From Candidatus Latescibacterota bacterium (GTDB lineage Bacteria > Latescibacterota > Latescibacteria > Latescibacterales > Latescibacteraceae), in contig JABHYP010000535.1 in the NCBI GenBank assembly GCA_018656855.1, positions 1 through 7,252 on the forward strand: DNA of 7,252 bases, in the 5' to 3' direction. The notes beneath the pieces are model-generated. The model ran no database searches, was not told where the DNA came from, and saw only the letters and a list, made by a program, of their open reading frames with translations. The position numbers and the translations under genes are program-made. The first letter of the stretch is position 1. Every line of letters begins with the position of its first letter. Of the stretch, positions 5,671 to 7,252 are shown piece after piece.

Positions 5671-6351
5671 CTATGGTTTCAGAAATTCATCAGATGAAAG
5701 CACCCATGGCGTGAAGCGTGCTTTCCTGATTGCGCCCTTAAACCAGTAAACCTTATTTATGCGTACACCGATAGAAGTTTTCCCCTTCAAGTGTGGTTTG
5801 AATGATGCAATCCTGGCTGATAATTCCTTGACACCGTTCACATAATGGCGCATTTCACTTCCATCGAAGACAAGAGTGGCGTTGAACCATTCGCCGACAG
5901 GATGAGTATACTTCTCATCTTTCAGCGTCTGGTTGGTATCACCGGACTTCATGAAGGTATCAATATACCATTTATTGTCTTCAGTCAAGCGTGTTTCAAT
6001 CAGCAAGCGGTTATCACTGCCATTTTCCTGAAGATGGAAAAAACGTTGTTCAGCAAGGCCATCGGGGTCAGGGCGAAAAATTATCTCGAGTGTAAATTTC
6101 TCAGCGCCTTCCAAGGGGTGTTTATCGACAATAAGGCCATCTTTTATACCGTCAAACTCCACGGCTTTTCCTCCGGGGGTATCGACTATTTTCGGCGAAC
6201 CTGAAACTTCCGTTGTATTTCCACCGATACTTGTAAGATTATCTATGTTCCAGACCACCTGGCCAGGCATTTGGCCACGACTTCCAGTCCTGCGGGCAGA
6301 ACAGGAAAAAACAAACATGAATAAAAGCAGAAGCGCTGAAATACGAATCAT
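5671..6351 (-). CDS. LamG/concanavalin A-like domain lipoprotein
   Basis: A 226-residue protein starting at ATG 6351. A short signal peptide ends in the lipobox VFSC with Cys17 as the predicted lipid anchor, so it should be a membrane lipoprotein outside the cytoplasm. The rest is one jelly-roll LamG-like domain: AVEFDGIKDGLIV (about 63-76), a FTLEIIFRPDPDG strand, RFFHLQENGSDNRLLIE, then NATLVFDGSEMRHYVNGVKE and, near the end, IGVRINKVYWFKGAIRKARFTPWVLSSDEF. This order is typical of LamG_3-type domains, which often bind carbohydrates or accompany glycoside hydrolases; the ligand here is unknown. The frame is open to 6462, but that extension overlaps the upstream gene and lacks the signal peptide at its start. 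The gene begins 34 bp after the DUF4838/PA14 gene on the same strand, so the two are probably an operon. Confidence 0.85.
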   Translation of the reverse strand: MIRISALLLLFMFVFSCSARRTGSRGQMPGQVVWNIDNLTSIGGNTTEVSGSPKIVDTPGGKAVEFDGIKDGLIVDKHPLEGAEKFTLEIIFRPDPDGLAEQRFFHLQENGSDNRLLIETRLTEDNKWYIDTFMKSGDTNQTLKDEKYTHPVGEWFNATLVFDGSEMRHYVNGVKELSARIASFKPHLKGKTSIGVRINKVYWFKGAIRKARFTPWVLSSDEFLKP

Positions 6352-6355
6352 AGAT

Positions 6356-6361
6356 TCCTCC
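6356..6361 (-). promoter_or_regulatory. Strong Shine-Dalgarno of the LamG lipoprotein gene
   Basis: On the - strand GGAGGA is followed, after 4 nt, by the ATG at 6351. This fixes the start at the signal peptide methionine rather than the longer open frame reaching 6462. Confidence 0.85.
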
Positions 6362-6385
6362 AAATGTTTATGCGCCAGATAATTA

Positions 6386-7252
6386 TTACTTAAAACATGA
6401 GGCTGGTATCTCCTGTTTTTCGATACCCGGCCCACTATAATAAATTTTGAGCAGCCTGCCATCCTCTCTTGTGAAAAATGTTGCCTTTACAGGATACGAA
6501 CCCGCATCGAGCGCTACGAAGCCCCGTCTTTCACGAACCGGGTCGGAGCCGTTGGTACTCACAACTCTCTGTGAACCGATAGATATTGAAGAGAATCCAT
6601 CCGACCGTGAATAGAAAGCATATACACCCTTCCTCGGTACTGTGATGAAACCCTCAAATGTAAAACCATGTGCTTCCCCGTTCCCTTCAAAGGGAAGCTG
6701 GAAACGCTCAGTCGAACCGGACTTCTTGTGTTTAAGCGCGTTGAATTCAGGGAGTTTCTTCCATTTTCCCTCGTAGTAGCGGTAAACCAGTCCCTGTGAA
6801 GACAGTTTACGTTTTCGAGATTTTAACAGTTTAAGGGAACGTGGCTTAACCTGTTTTTCGATGTCTGAGTTATACTCTTCCACTGTGTAGCCGTACTCCT
6901 TGAGCTTTTCCACTCCTGCACGCCCGGCGACTTTGCAGAAGCGCCCGACAAGCTCAGTGAAAGCGGGATTAACATCGAGTAAAAGCTTCTCATGGTCTAC
7001 AAGCCAGGCATCACCCCGGTTTCTGTCACTCTCTATAAGAGCATAATCCACACTGAGGCGGGCGGACATCACACGCTCGTGAACATCCGGCATGTGTTCT
7101 ACAAGTAATTCAGCATCATCCCACAGGGAATCAGAACGGGCGAGGATACCATCAGTCAGGTATTCTGCATCAGGCCCGGTCCATATATTCATGTGAATAT
7201 TATCATCTTCAACCCTGCCGTGCAGCATATCTACATACGCTCTTATCGGTTC
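6386..7252 (-). CDS. DUF4838-type glycoside hydrolase-like protein with C-terminal PA14 domain (5' end outside window)
   Basis: The frame is open to the window edge, so only the last 288 residues are visible and the methionine at 7228 is internal. Residues about 1-110 (AYVDMLHGRVEDDNIHMNIW, LWDDAELLVEHMPDVHERV, SARLSVDYALIESD) resemble the C-terminal part of DUF4838 proteins, a family related to GH20/alpha-glucuronidase-like hydrolases of polysaccharide degraders. A basic linker (about 130-150, rich in Lys/Arg/Ser) leads to a PA14-like beta-sandwich (about 154-288): GLVYRYYEG, a VPRKGVYAFYSRSDGFSSISIG core with the usual S.DG motif, ALDAGSYPVKATFF and IYYSGPG..KQEIPA. PA14 domains commonly bind carbohydrate. 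The catalytic part, if any, lies outside, so the substrate cannot be named. It is followed 34 bp later by the LamG lipoprotein gene. Confidence 0.72.
   Translation of the reverse strand, partial: EPIRAYVDMLHGRVEDDNIHMNIWTGPDAEYLTDGILARSDSLWDDAELLVEHMPDVHERVMSARLSVDYALIESDRNRGDAWLVDHEKLLLDVNPAFTELVGRFCKVAGRAGVEKLKEYGYTVEEYNSDIEKQVKPRSLKLLKSRKRKLSSQGLVYRYYEGKWKKLPEFNALKHKKSGSTERFQLPFEGNGEAHGFTFEGFITVPRKGVYAFYSRSDGFSSISIGSQRVVSTNGSDPVRERRGFVALDAGSYPVKATFFTREDGRLLKIYYSGPGIEKQEIPASCFK

Noticed and set aside
5845..6204. Plus-strand open frame inside the LamG lipoprotein gene
   Set aside because: The opposite strand encodes a coherent lipoprotein with a strong Shine-Dalgarno sequence; this frame has neither motif nor ribosome binding site.

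Overview
The window looks like a contig end or fragment from an uncultivated, AT-leaning (about 40-45% GC) Gram-negative bacterium that degrades polymers. The clues are two lipoprotein signal peptides, DUF4159 proteins, and a DUF4838/PA14 protein next to a LamG-type lipoprotein. These families are common in FCB/PVC-type and related candidate phyla. I cannot fix the phylum from the sequence alone. No rRNA, tRNA, CRISPR array, transposase or phage gene was seen.

Layout. (1) Positions 1 to about 250 are a high-GC (about 58% by hand count) fragment of a family 2 glycosyltransferase. It ends abruptly inside the family's Gly-Phe-Asp motif. (2) From about 238-256 the sequence becomes about 40% GC and encodes a DUF4159 protein lacking its N-terminus, so two broken genes meet at one point. 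(3) Two complete DUF4159 paralogues follow on the + strand, one a lipoprotein and one with an ordinary Sec signal peptide. (4) Almost touching the third copy is an SLC1/SDF-family (glutamate/aspartate/dicarboxylate) symporter with an unusually long outward-facing loop. (5) A 203-bp gap with a hairpin and a 7-bp tandem repeat separates it from nagB, glucosamine-6-phosphate deaminase. (6) A 382-bp convergent intergenic region holds two kinds of dispersed-repeat-like inverted repeats. (7) On the - strand, a DUF4838 + PA14 protein (5' end outside the window) is followed 34 bp later by a LamG-like lipoprotein.

How they may work together. The three DUF4159 genes and the symporter form one co-directional cluster, and copy 3 and the symporter are probably co-transcribed. 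The DUF4159 products should sit outside the cytoplasm, on the same side as the symporter's extra loop, but a functional link is only inferred. NagB converts glucosamine-6-phosphate to fructose-6-phosphate and ammonia. The - strand pair resembles surface carbohydrate-active proteins, so an amino-sugar theme is possible but not shown.

Most worth checking: the junction near 238-256 (assembly chimera or real rearrangement), the expanded DUF4159 family beside a transporter, the symporter's loop insertion, and the 5448-5625 inverted-repeat element.
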